Source of the DNA: an uncultured Clostridia bacterium
Lineage (GTDB): Bacteria > Bacillota > Clostridia > Oscillospirales > Acutalibacteraceae
Assembly: GCA_947632335.1 (NCBI GenBank)
Contig: CANROX010000003.1
Location: 1-64,000, forward strand
DNA length: 64,000 nt
Direction of reading: 5' to 3'
The notes beneath the pieces were generated by a model, which worked only from the letters and a program-made list of their open reading frames with translations, had not been told where the DNA came from and ran no database searches. A program made the translations under genes and the position numbers. Each line of letters starts with the position of its first letter. Position 1 is the stretch's first letter. Positions 37,840-46,827 of this stretch are shown piece by piece.

Positions 37840-38685
37840 ATGGAGCGGATTATTTCAGTTGAAAATATGAGAAAAAGCGACGCCTACACCATAGCAAATT
37901 TTATTGAAAGCAAGGACCTTATGTATAAGGCAGGTTTAGGCGTATTCAATAGCTATAACTTTAAAACCTCAAATAAAGTGGCTATTGTTTGCGGAAGCGG
38001 AAACAATGCCGGTGACGGATATGTGCTAGCCCTGCTTTTAAAGGAAAAAAATATAGATGTAAAGCTTTTTCTCATAAAAGAGAAGTTTTCCCGTGACGGA
38101 AAATATTATTTTGACAAATGCATGGAACAGGGTATACCCTACTTCCTGTGTAATGAATATACGGACTTTACAGGTTATACTGTTATTGTAGATTGTATTT
38201 TCGGAACGGGATTTCAAGGAAAACCCAGGGGAAACAGCCAATTAGTAATTGAGAAGATTAACAAAGCTCCTGCATATACAATATCTGTAGATATTAATTC
38301 AGGCCTTAATGGCGACACAGGTTTTGCGGAATTTGCAGTAAAGTCAGATTTAACAGTGTCCATAGGATATTTTAAAACAGGTCATTTTATAAACGACGCT
38401 CCAAAGTATATTGGCAGACTTGTAAACTGCGATATAGATATAAGCCTTGTGGAAGATTGTTTTTATCTTGTAACTTCTTTTGATGAGGATATTGCCGATG
38501 CCAATATATATGAAAGTTATAATTCTTTTGAGGAAGAAAACAGTCCTATAGAGCATAATCCGATTGAGGCAATTAACAGTTTTACGGCGGAAAATAAAAA
38601 CAGGGTACTGGTTAAAAATATTGGAGAATATTCTGTTTTTTCTGACAAGGGTAAGACGGTTATTTTTACGGATAAAAGAAAATAA
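37840..38685 (+). CDS. NAD(P)H-hydrate epimerase (YjeF N-domain), stand-alone
   Basis: 281 residues. YjeF_N Rossmann-type fold: ENMRKSDAYTIANFIES, VAIVCGSGNNAGDGYVLALLL (nucleotide contact), VIVDCIFGTGFQGKPRG (catalytic Asp region), ISVDINSGLNGDTG. It epimerises damaged R-NAD(P)HX so that the dehydratase can repair it. Most bacterial versions are fused to that dehydratase; here the C-terminal part (about 215-281) is short and unrelated. The partner is not in the window. Confidence 0.88.
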   Translation: MERIISVENMRKSDAYTIANFIESKDLMYKAGLGVFNSYNFKTSNKVAIVCGSGNNAGDGYVLALLLKEKNIDVKLFLIKEKFSRDGKYYFDKCMEQGIPYFLCNEYTDFTGYTVIVDCIFGTGFQGKPRGNSQLVIEKINKAPAYTISVDINSGLNGDTGFAEFAVKSDLTVSIGYFKTGHFINDAPKYIGRLVNCDIDISLVEDCFYLVTSFDEDIADANIYESYNSFEEENSPIEHNPIEAINSFTAENKNRVLVKNIGEYSVFSDKGKTVIFTDKRK

Positions 38686-38851
38686 AAAATAACTGTCATA
38701 AAATAATTTGTATTTTCATACTATTATTATGAGAGGTTAGTGAAATTTTATTATAGGGAGGAAAGAGGAATAAAAGAGCAAGTGTCCATACATTGTGGGC
38801 ACAGGGGTAATAAGGCATTTGATATTATTGAAAGTTTTAAATTTTGGGAGC

Positions 38852-38882
38852 AGAAGTGGGAAAAACTCACTTCTATTTTTTA
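38852..38882 (+). terminator. Intrinsic terminator
   Basis: AGAAGTG / CACTTCT 7-bp stem, followed by ATTTTTT. Confidence 0.65.
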
Positions 38883-38903
38883 AAAATTTTTATTAAAAAA
38901 AAC

Positions 38904-38932
38904 TTGACTAATTTTAAATGAAGTAATATAAT
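38904..38932 (+). promoter_or_regulatory. Promoter of the small acidic protein
   Basis: TTGACT, 17 bases, TATAAT; near-consensus. Confidence 0.75.
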
Positions 38933-39026
38933 TATAATAGAAAACAAAATTAATGTGCATAAATAGTATTTAATATGCACAAAACGATTTGAGGGCAGAA
39001 CAAATTGTAATTAAGGTGGTGATATT

Positions 39027-39152
39027 GTGAAAGACAGAGAAATGAAGGACCAGGAAATGTACAAGACATATTCATACGGCAATAACTATATTGATTTTTA
39101 TGATGAAGACGACGACGAACTCTGTCACTTTTTTATTGACGACGAAATTTAA
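39027..39152 (+). CDS. Very small acidic protein (41 residues), unknown
   Basis: Not in the ORF track. GTG 39027 is preceded by AAGGTGGTGAT and gives MKDREMKDQEMYKTYSYGNNY... ending in a run of acids (DEDDDELCHFFIDDEI). It has its own promoter and its own terminator, so a transcribed unit is well supported. The product is strongly anionic with one Cys and one His. I know no family for it. A regulatory RNA with a chance frame is the alternative. Confidence 0.6.
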   Translation: MKDREMKDQEMYKTYSYGNNYIDFYDEDDDELCHFFIDDEI

Positions 39153-39171
39153 AAATACTTAGTTTTATACA

Positions 39172-39201
39172 GGCTCTGACTTTATTGGTCAGGGCCTTTT
39201 T
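39172..39201 (+). terminator. Terminator of the small acidic protein
   Basis: GGCTCTGAC / GTCAGGGCC stem with one mismatch, then TTTTTAT. Confidence 0.75.
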
Positions 39202-39317
39202 ATGTTATCGGAAAATGATAAAGTGTAAATGTTAATTTAGTCACTTATAAAATTCTCCTACTTATTTAGACAAAATATACAAATATTCAAGAAATGTAGA
39301 AAATGAAATAAAAATAC

Positions 39318-39365
39318 TTGCAAATTTCAGAAAAGACTGATATACTTATCATTGGGTGATAAGTA
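39318..39365 (+). promoter_or_regulatory. gdhA: gdhA promoter and start-site hairpin
   Basis: TTGCAA (39318), 17 bases, TATACT (39341-39346), overlapped by a perfect inverted repeat TACTTATCA-TTGGG-TGATAAGTA (39343-39365). The repeat may be an operator over the start site. The leader to ATG 39544 is about 190 bases. Confidence 0.6.
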
Positions 39366-39531
39366 AGTTATTCAAAAAAACGGATAAATAATGATTTTGC
39401 CTTTCGGTAAACTTTCATTTTCTGTAAAAGAATAATTTTGCTGTCATACAAAGAGAGTAGGTATAAAATGAAAAAGCTGTTTGTTACATATAGTAATCCG
39501 GCTTATTCAAAAACAATTAATTAATTTTTAG

Positions 39532-40878
<1,347 letters not shown>

Positions 40879-40898
40879 TCAATAAATGAATGTTATGG

Positions 40899-40926
40899 GG
40901 CAGTGTGTTTTGCACTGCCTTTTTTC
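40899..40926 (+). terminator. Terminator of gdhA
   Basis: GGCAGTG / CACTGCC stem, followed by TTTTTTC. Confidence 0.75.
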
Positions 40927-40932
40927 TTGGTG

Positions 40933-40961
40933 TTGAATTTTATATTTATATGTGATACAAT
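40933..40961 (+). promoter_or_regulatory. Promoter of the B12 operon
   Basis: TTGAAT, 17 bases, TACAAT, directly before the riboswitch. Confidence 0.65.
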
Positions 40962-40974
40962 AGTGTAAAATTAA

Positions 40975-41199
40975 ATAAAAAACACAAATCAAGGGAAATA
41001 GGGTGAAATTCCTATGCAACTGCCATTACTGTGATAACCGTGTGTTTAAGCCAGATTACTTGAAGTGTTTTTGGTTTTAAGGCTTTTGGGTAAGAAAAGT
41101 AACCGTTATAATCTGCAAAATAACTGCATTCTTATGCAGGTGTTCTGCGGGATTTTGTGTTGTGTTTTACTCCTTGCCAAAAGCAGGGAGTTTTTTATT
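40975..41199 (+). promoter_or_regulatory. Cobalamin (AdoCbl) riboswitch with transcription terminator
   Basis: The aptamer (about 40975-41075) has the conserved core: AGGGAAATAGGGTGAAATTC, then AACTGCCATTACTGTGA, and the B12 box AAGCCAGATTACTTG. The terminal helix is AAAAACAC with GTGTTTTT. The expression platform ends in a 9-bp terminator (ACTCCTTGC / GCAGGGAGT plus TTTTTT, 41169-41196) just before the first gene. Bound cobalamin should stop transcription of the operon. The family is recognised from these motifs; no covariance search was possible. Confidence 0.92.
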
Positions 41200-41212
41200 T
41201 TGGGTGATTTAT

Positions 41213-42130
41213 ATGAAAAAGACAACCTTACTGTTGGTAGTTATTATGCTTATATCCTGTTTTACAGGTTCTTATGTGGAGGCTGCCGAACAATATGTCA
41301 CAGTAAGTTTTGAAGACTACAGCCTTAGGGCAAATGAAAACTGCGATTTTCCAAAGCCCCTTGGAAAAATAATTGGAAAGACAAAAGTAAAAATTCAGGA
41401 TAGGGATACTATAGCCACCGTAACTCTGAGATTGCTGTCACAGCTGAATATTGACGCCTATTATAGTGGTAATGCCGAAATGGGCGGCGGATTTTATCTT
41501 GAATCCATTGATAACTTTACTGCGGAAAATGGGAAAAAGGTTAGTGACGGCTATGGATTGGGTGAGTTTTCTGCCGGTGAAAATAGCGGGTGGACAATAA
41601 GTTATAACGGTATTTTAATAGATAAGGCGGCATCAGAATATTACATAAAAAACGGTGACAGTTTAATTTGGAAATATACCGCCTTGGCTTTTACTGATGT
41701 TGTAGAAAATAATTCTTCTGTAACCGCCCCTACACAGGGAACTGTAATTTCAAAAAATAATGCTTTGTCATCGTCACGAATTAGAACAAACAATAGAAAA
41801 AATAGAACTTATGCTACATCAAAGGCTATTAACAGTAAAATCCAAAGTACCTCTTCTTCCCGTAGTAATATAAATAATATAGAGGCTGAAAGTAAGGCGG
41901 AAAACAACAGGACAGTTGAAAGTACAACAGTTATCCGTGATAGGGAGAATATAACTGAAACTTCGGCTATGGGAGAAAATAAAATTGAAAAAACCACAGG
42001 TACAAAGGAAAGTGGCAATAACAGTAACAAGATATTGTATATAATTTTTATAATTGCAGTACTAACAATCTTAGGGATTATAGTATGCATAATAATTTTA
42101 TATAGAGATAGAAAAAATAAGGAGGAATAA
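41213..42130 (+). CDS. Membrane-anchored DUF4430 protein, predicted cobalamin-binding beta module
   Basis: 305 residues from ATG 41213 (MKKTTLLLVV; GGGTGAT SD; the track start 41162 lies inside the riboswitch terminator). Signal peptide to about 25, a DUF4430-like domain (about 30-155) with SGWTISYNGILI and YYIKNGDSLIWKYTA, a Ser/Thr/Asn linker, then a C-terminal helix (ILYIIFIIAVLTILGIIVCIIIL) and basic tail. DUF4430 corresponds to the C-terminal beta domain of intrinsic factor and transcobalamin. First gene after the cobalamin riboswitch, so a B12-capture role is inferred. Confidence 0.82.
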   Translation: MKKTTLLLVVIMLISCFTGSYVEAAEQYVTVSFEDYSLRANENCDFPKPLGKIIGKTKVKIQDRDTIATVTLRLLSQLNIDAYYSGNAEMGGGFYLESIDNFTAENGKKVSDGYGLGEFSAGENSGWTISYNGILIDKAASEYYIKNGDSLIWKYTALAFTDVVENNSSVTAPTQGTVISKNNALSSSRIRTNNRKNRTYATSKAINSKIQSTSSSRSNINNIEAESKAENNRTVESTTVIRDRENITETSAMGENKIEKTTGTKESGNNSNKILYIIFIIAVLTILGIIVCIIILYRDRKNKEE

Positions 42131-42132
42131 AA

Positions 42133-43257
42133 ATGAAAAAAGTATTTTTAGTTTTGCTTGCATTGATGATGACTGTATCAGGCACTTTATATGCAGGTGC
42201 AGAAGAGGTGGATAAGGCCTATGACGGTTATGTCTATCTTACAGTAGAAAGAAACACAATCGGACAGGGACTTGCCCTTGCCCCAACCAAGGTAGGTTAC
42301 TTTGAGGGGGAAAGCCTTGCGGATATTTCCGAAAGAGGTTTAGGAGATATGAGCGTATTTACCGGGGATATGAGTTCATACTATATTGAAACTATTGTTG
42401 ACGGCGGCGAGCCACAGGGCTGGACAATCAGCGATGTACCTACAGACATTATGAATGCCCTTGGAGGAGAGGATTATTTTGATGAAAGACAGGTGCCTAC
42501 AGAGCTTTCTGCAGATGACTATACAGCCTATACAGGTTGGATGCTTACGGTGGACAACTACAGCATTAATGATTATGCAGGCAGCGTTAAGTATGGTGAG
42601 GATACATCGGACGGTTTGCACTTTAAAAACGGCAGTACGGTAAGACTTCAGTACACAGCATATGGCTGGGGTGAAGATATTGGCTGTGGATTTGGATATA
42701 TGCCCTTTGAAACCACAAACACTTTCCCGGACAGAAGTGAGCTTATTGCAAAGATTGGTGAAATCAACGCTTATGGCACATCACAAAACTATGGCAGTGC
42801 ATATACAGAGGCTGTAAAACTATTAAACACATGGGAAATTACAGAAGATGAAATTTCAAAGGCCCTTGCTGATATTAAGATTGCTGAGAGTGGACATATT
42901 TACGAGTATAAATCAAACGGGGACGGTACACACACTATTACCTGTAAGGACTGTGGTATTACAGAAACTGCTGATTGTTCTTTTGACAGTAACAATGTTT
43001 GTGAAAAATGTAAATGCCACAAAACAGTTTCCATTTATGGCGATGTAAACGGCGACGGCGAAGTTGATATTCAGGATGCAACAGCGGTGCAGAAGTACAC
43101 CATAAGAATGATAGACCTTACAGACGAACAAAAGGAAACTGTACTTGTTGACGGAGCAACAAAGGTTAATATTAAGATTGTTACACGAATCCAAAAGTAT
43201 GTAAATAATGCTTTAAAAGAAACAAATCTGGGTACACAGTTTGTAAAATATAGTTAG
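42133..43257 (+). CDS. Secreted DUF4430-like protein with C-terminal dockerin
   Basis: 374 residues. Signal peptide (MKKVFLVLLALMMTVSGTLYAGA), a DUF4430-like region (about 35-195) ending GWMLTVDNYSIN...FKNGSTVRLQYTAYGWG, a short helical region, a Cys/His patch (CKDCGITETADC, CEKCKCH) and a type I dockerin. The first Ca2+ repeat is good (DVNGDGEVDIQDATAVQKY); the second is eroded (VDGATKVNIKIVTRIQKYV lacks the usual D-x-N/D-x-D). Two bases after the previous gene. It would place a B12-binding module on a cohesin scaffold. Confidence 0.8.
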   Translation: MKKVFLVLLALMMTVSGTLYAGAEEVDKAYDGYVYLTVERNTIGQGLALAPTKVGYFEGESLADISERGLGDMSVFTGDMSSYYIETIVDGGEPQGWTISDVPTDIMNALGGEDYFDERQVPTELSADDYTAYTGWMLTVDNYSINDYAGSVKYGEDTSDGLHFKNGSTVRLQYTAYGWGEDIGCGFGYMPFETTNTFPDRSELIAKIGEINAYGTSQNYGSAYTEAVKLLNTWEITEDEISKALADIKIAESGHIYEYKSNGDGTHTITCKDCGITETADCSFDSNNVCEKCKCHKTVSIYGDVNGDGEVDIQDATAVQKYTIRMIDLTDEQKETVLVDGATKVNIKIVTRIQKYVNNALKETNLGTQFVKYS

Positions 43258-43273
43258 GTTATTTAAAAATTTT

Positions 43274-43299
43274 CTGACATCCACATTTGTGGGTGTCAG
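43274..43299 (+). promoter_or_regulatory. Intra-operon hairpin
   Basis: CTGACATCCAC / GTGGGTGTCAG, 11 bp with one G-U and an ATTT loop. No T-run follows. It lies in the only sizeable gap of the B12 operon and may set transcript stability between the upstream secreted proteins and the rest. Confidence 0.45.
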
Positions 43300-43326
43300 T
43301 TATCTAAACTGCTATGGAGGATTATT

Positions 43327-43590
43327 GTGACGGAGAATTTATCCAAAGAAAGATGTATTCTGCTTTTGCAGGAAAAGTATAAAGAAAAAGGTAAACTGCC
43401 CCAAAAGTCCGACTTTACAGATTACGAAGTTATGATGATAAAATCACACTTGGGCCCATGGCCAAGGGCTCTTGAGGCCTCCGGAATAAAGGAGCCCAGA
43501 AGTCAAAGCAAGATTATAAAAAGGCAGGAAAAACGGGAAAGAGCAAAAAAGCGAAAACTGGATTTTAAGAATAAAAGCGATATATTATGA
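43327..43590 (+). CDS. Small homing-endonuclease-associated-repeat (HEAR)-like protein
   Basis: 87 residues from GTG 43327, with TGGAGG upstream. The core LLQEKYKEKGKLPQKSDF...IKSHLGPWPRALEASGIKEP resembles the short repeat found beside HNH and homing endonucleases (x-LP-x-DF...GPW-x-AL-x-ASG). The tail is very basic (KRQEKRERAKKRKLDFKNK). It is probably a nucleic-acid binder. It overlaps the next gene by 4 bases, so it belongs to the operon, but its place among B12 genes is puzzling. Confidence 0.65.
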   Translation: MTENLSKERCILLLQEKYKEKGKLPQKSDFTDYEVMMIKSHLGPWPRALEASGIKEPRSQSKIIKRQEKRERAKKRKLDFKNKSDIL

Positions 43591-45104
43591 CTGATATTTC
43601 TATAAAAGAGAGCAGAAGATTATTGAGCATAGTCCTTGTTGTCATTGTTTCTGTTCTTATTATTTGTTTAAGCACAGGGAATACCTCAACATTAAATACA
43701 AAGACCGACGCTGTATATGCTGAAACCGGAAATATTCTGTACAACGCAGGAGTTCCAAAGCTATCTTCCACAGGCGGAGAATGGGTTATTATTGGTATGT
43801 CAAGAGGCGGATATAACACAGGGGACAGCTATTACAAAGATTATTATGAAAATGTTGTTAATAAATTAACAGAAAAGAATGGCGTCCTTTCAAAAAGGAA
43901 AAATACAGAATATTCAAGAGTTATTATATCCCTAACCTCCATTGGAAAAGATGTAAGAAATGTTGGGGGATACAATCTTCTTGAAAACCTTGCTGATTTT
44001 GATAAGGTAAAATTACAGGGCATAAACGGTCCTATTTGGGCACTGATTGCCCTGGACTGCGGAGGTTACGAAATACCCAAAACAGAGGGTTTGTCACAGA
44101 CAACAAGGGAAAAACTTATTGAGTATATATTGAATTCCGAAATAAAGACAGGAGGCTGGGCCCTTGGCGGAAGCGTGCCGGAGGCTGATGTTACCTCAAT
44201 GGCTATAACCAGTCTTGCAAAGTACTATACATATAGTGAAGATGTAAGGCAGGCAGTGGACAGAGGAGTGGAAACCCTCTCAAAAATTCAAAATCAAAAG
44301 GGTTGTTTTACTTACAACAAGGTTGAAAGTTGTGAAAGTGTTGCACAGGCTGTTACCTGTCTTTCCACACTGGGAATTGACGCAGATAAAGACAAAAAAT
44401 TTATTAAAAACTCCAAAAGTCTTATTGATAGTCTTTTGGATTTTTATATTGAAGGCATAGGCTTTGCCCATACAAAAGGGGGTGTGTTTTCCCAGCTTGC
44501 AACGGAGCAGGCATACTATAGCATAGTGGCGTATAACAGGTTTATCCAAGGGAAAACCTCTCTTTTTGATATGACAGATATTACTGCCCCGGAAGTTACC
44601 CTACCTACCGTATTTACAATACCCACAGTTCCCAATGTAACAACAGCAGGAACAACTGTATCCTCTACTGCAAAAACAAGAGAAAGCGTTTTGGAGCATT
44701 CCGATACAGCAGAAACAAAAGTAAATATTTCAGAAGAAACACTGCCTGAAAGCAGTGAAAATAAAACTATAGAAAAAAAGAGCGTTTCAACTGCAGGGGG
44801 AAATACAAAAAATACAGGTATAGAAAGTATAAATGTTATAAAGGCAAACAATATTACGGAAAGCACTTCTAAAGCAACAGACGCCAGTACTGCTGAAAAA
44901 AATAGTACAGTAAAAGACGGTTTACATTATACTAAAGCAGCAACAACACAGCCAACAACAGCCACCTCAGAAATTACCAAAGAAAAACCGGAAACAAATG
45001 ATAATAATATTTTAACTATTGTGGCAGGCAGTATTACGGGAATAATGGTTATTATTCTTGCAGTTCTCATTACCATAATAATTAAGAGGAAAATAAAGAA
45101 ATGA
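43587..45104 (+). CDS. Membrane-anchored alpha-barrel protein (prenyltransferase/transcobalamin-alpha-like), copy 1
   Basis: 505 residues. N-terminal signal/anchor helix (about 10-28), an alpha/alpha barrel (about 45-330) with repeated Gly-aromatic turns (TGGWALGG, QNQKGCFTY, GIGFAHTKGG), a long Thr/Ser-rich stalk and a C-terminal helix (ILTIVAGSITGIMVIILAVLITIII) with basic end. The position that holds catalytic DxDD in squalene-hopene cyclases reads EADVTSMAI, so cyclase chemistry is unlikely; ligand binding as in the transcobalamin alpha domain fits better. It overlaps both neighbours by 4 bases. Confidence 0.8.
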   Translation: MTDISIKESRRLLSIVLVVIVSVLIICLSTGNTSTLNTKTDAVYAETGNILYNAGVPKLSSTGGEWVIIGMSRGGYNTGDSYYKDYYENVVNKLTEKNGVLSKRKNTEYSRVIISLTSIGKDVRNVGGYNLLENLADFDKVKLQGINGPIWALIALDCGGYEIPKTEGLSQTTREKLIEYILNSEIKTGGWALGGSVPEADVTSMAITSLAKYYTYSEDVRQAVDRGVETLSKIQNQKGCFTYNKVESCESVAQAVTCLSTLGIDADKDKKFIKNSKSLIDSLLDFYIEGIGFAHTKGGVFSQLATEQAYYSIVAYNRFIQGKTSLFDMTDITAPEVTLPTVFTIPTVPNVTTAGTTVSSTAKTRESVLEHSDTAETKVNISEETLPESSENKTIEKKSVSTAGGNTKNTGIESINVIKANNITESTSKATDASTAEKNSTVKDGLHYTKAATTQPTTATSEITKEKPETNDNNILTIVAGSITGIMVIILAVLITIIIKRKIKK

Positions 45105-46279
45105 AAATTTTTAGGAATACGCTTACACTAATTTTTGCGGTGTTAATTTTTTCTGCAAGTTTTACTGTTACATATGCCAAAAGCAAAACATACACAACAG
45201 AAGAATTGGAAAAAGTAGCAGGGGATATTGTAGATTGGGAGAAATCCCAATTCGATTTTAATTCCAAAGAAAACCTTTTCAGCGGTAAATTTCTGCCCCT
45301 TGCAGGCAGTACGGAGGGTGACTGGCTTTGCATAGCCTTAAACAGACTTGAGGTTAAAGATGATTACAAAACTTATCTTAACAGCTTAAAGGATTATGTG
45401 GAAGAAAAGTATAGAACAGAGTCAGGACTAAGCAGATACAAGGCTACAGAATGGCATAGGATTATTCTTGCAGTAGTCGCCTGCGGCGGAAACCCTGAAC
45501 ACTTTGGCAAGGACAAAAACGGCAAAGATATTAATCTACTGTCCGACGGAATTTATAACAGGGAACAGAAATTAAATTTACAGGGAATTAACGGGGTTGT
45601 ATGGGGGCTTATCGCCCTTGACAGTGATTCATTTAAAGTTCCCACTGCATCAAAAATTACAAGGGAAAAAATTATTGCTGATATACTGAAAAATCAGAAT
45701 GCCGACGGGGGCTGGTCAATTGGCGGAGGAAAATCCGATATTGATATGACAGCCATGGCACTACAGGCTATTGGAAAATATAAGGAAAGAAAAAATGTAA
45801 GTAAAGCCATTGAAAAATCCCTTTCCTTTATTTCAGTTAATCAGAAAAATTCCGGCGGTTTTAAAAGTAAGGGCGTTGAAAATGCGGAAAGTATCTGTCA
45901 GGTAATTATTGCCCTTAATACCCTAAAAATAGATACAAACAGCGATGAAAGATTTATTAAAAACGGCAGAACTTTGATAAGTGCCCTGATGGATTACAAA
46001 TGCAGTAAGGGTGGATTTTCCCATATAAAAAACGGCGAACCCGACCTTATCGTCAACCAGCAGGTTTTACTTGCCCTTGCCTCTCAAATAAGAGGGGAGA
46101 AAGGCCGGACTGCCCTCTTTGATTTTAGTGATAACAAGGTGAAATTTTTAGGGTCAGACAGGGACGGCAACATATCAACTATTTTTATCATATCATTAAT
46201 AATCGGTATAGGTTTAGTAACTGCCATAAGTATTATAGTTCGTAAAAAGAAAAATAAAACTAAGGATTTACATAATTGA
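45101..46279 (+). CDS. Membrane-anchored alpha-barrel protein (prenyltransferase/transcobalamin-alpha-like), copy 2
   Basis: 392 residues. Signal peptide (MKIFRNTLTLIFAVLIFSASFTVTYA), an alpha/alpha barrel (about 30-345) parallel to copy 1, with LQGINGVVWGLIALD shared almost word for word, ADGGWSIGGG, SGGFKSKG and KGGFSHIKNG turns, then a C-terminal helix (IFIISLIIGIGLVTAISIIV) and Lys-rich tail. The cyclase acid motif is replaced (DIDMTAMAL). It lacks the long stalk of copy 1, so the two barrels would stand at different heights on the surface. Likely a paralogue by duplication. Confidence 0.82.
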   Translation: MKIFRNTLTLIFAVLIFSASFTVTYAKSKTYTTEELEKVAGDIVDWEKSQFDFNSKENLFSGKFLPLAGSTEGDWLCIALNRLEVKDDYKTYLNSLKDYVEEKYRTESGLSRYKATEWHRIILAVVACGGNPEHFGKDKNGKDINLLSDGIYNREQKLNLQGINGVVWGLIALDSDSFKVPTASKITREKIIADILKNQNADGGWSIGGGKSDIDMTAMALQAIGKYKERKNVSKAIEKSLSFISVNQKNSGGFKSKGVENAESICQVIIALNTLKIDTNSDERFIKNGRTLISALMDYKCSKGGFSHIKNGEPDLIVNQQVLLALASQIRGEKGRTALFDFSDNKVKFLGSDRDGNISTIFIISLIIGIGLVTAISIIVRKKKNKTKDLHN

Positions 46280-46827
46280 AAAAGGATATAATTGCAATTT
46301 TTGCTGTAATAATTGCTGTTGTTATTATAATAATAGGTACAGATTTTCAGACAGTAGACCAATATTATACTGACCATATTGAAGATATAAAACAGGACAG
46401 CAAAACTGTTACAATGACAATCGAATGTAAAACAATTCTTAAAAATAAAGAGAAATTGGACAAAAGCCTTGAAAAGTATGTTCCTGATAATGGATTTATT
46501 CTTAAAGACACAAAATTTGTTCTTAATAATGATGATACGGCCTTTGACATTCTTGACAGGGTTACAAGGTATAAGAAAATACAGATGGAATACTATGGTG
46601 CAGACCTTAACAGATATGGTACAGTATACATAGAAGGTATAAATTATTTGTACGAATATTCCTGTGGAGAATTATCCGGCTGGGTGTATTCCGTAAACGG
46701 TCAATATCCCCAGTGTGGCTGTTCACAGTATAAACTAAAGGACGGCGACCATATTGTGTGGTCATACACCTGTGACTTGGGCAGAGATGTTGGCTGTACT
46801 GTTGGGGGAGGGAATAATGGAAAATAG
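46276..46827 (+). CDS. N-terminally anchored DUF4430 protein
   Basis: 183 residues from TTG 46276 (overlapping the previous TGA). An uncleaved N-terminal helix (DIIAIFAVIIAVVIIIIG) carries a DUF4430 domain (about 45-170), the most typical of the three: DTAFDILDRVTRYKK, YGTVYIEGINYLYEY, LSGWVYSVNGQYPQCGCSQYKLKDGDHIVWSYTC. This is the beta module of transcobalamin/intrinsic factor type. It lies directly before the ECF genes and may be the last hand-over protein to the importer. Confidence 0.85.
   Translation: MKKDIIAIFAVIIAVVIIIIGTDFQTVDQYYTDHIEDIKQDSKTVTMTIECKTILKNKEKLDKSLEKYVPDNGFILKDTKFVLNNDDTAFDILDRVTRYKKIQMEYYGADLNRYGTVYIEGINYLYEYSCGELSGWVYSVNGQYPQCGCSQYKLKDGDHIVWSYTCDLGRDVGCTVGGGNNGK

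Larger units (their letters stand above)
38686..39026. other. Intergenic region with terminator and promoter of the small acidic protein
   Basis: It contains a good SD-like AGGGAGGAAAGAGG near 38757 without a matching start, a terminator hairpin (38852-38882) and a consensus promoter (38904-38932). A short frame from GTG 38786 is too poorly supported to call. The stretch before the hairpin may be a small RNA or a lost gene. Confidence 0.45.

Noticed and set aside
38786-38885. Short frame from GTG 38786
   Set aside because: The SD-like sequence is too far away and the frame ends inside a terminator, so an RNA or a relic is as likely.
43587-46279. Terpene or hopanoid biosynthesis genes
   Set aside because: The catalytic acid motif is missing, both proteins are predicted to lie outside the membrane, and they sit in a cobalamin-riboswitch operon with an ECF importer.
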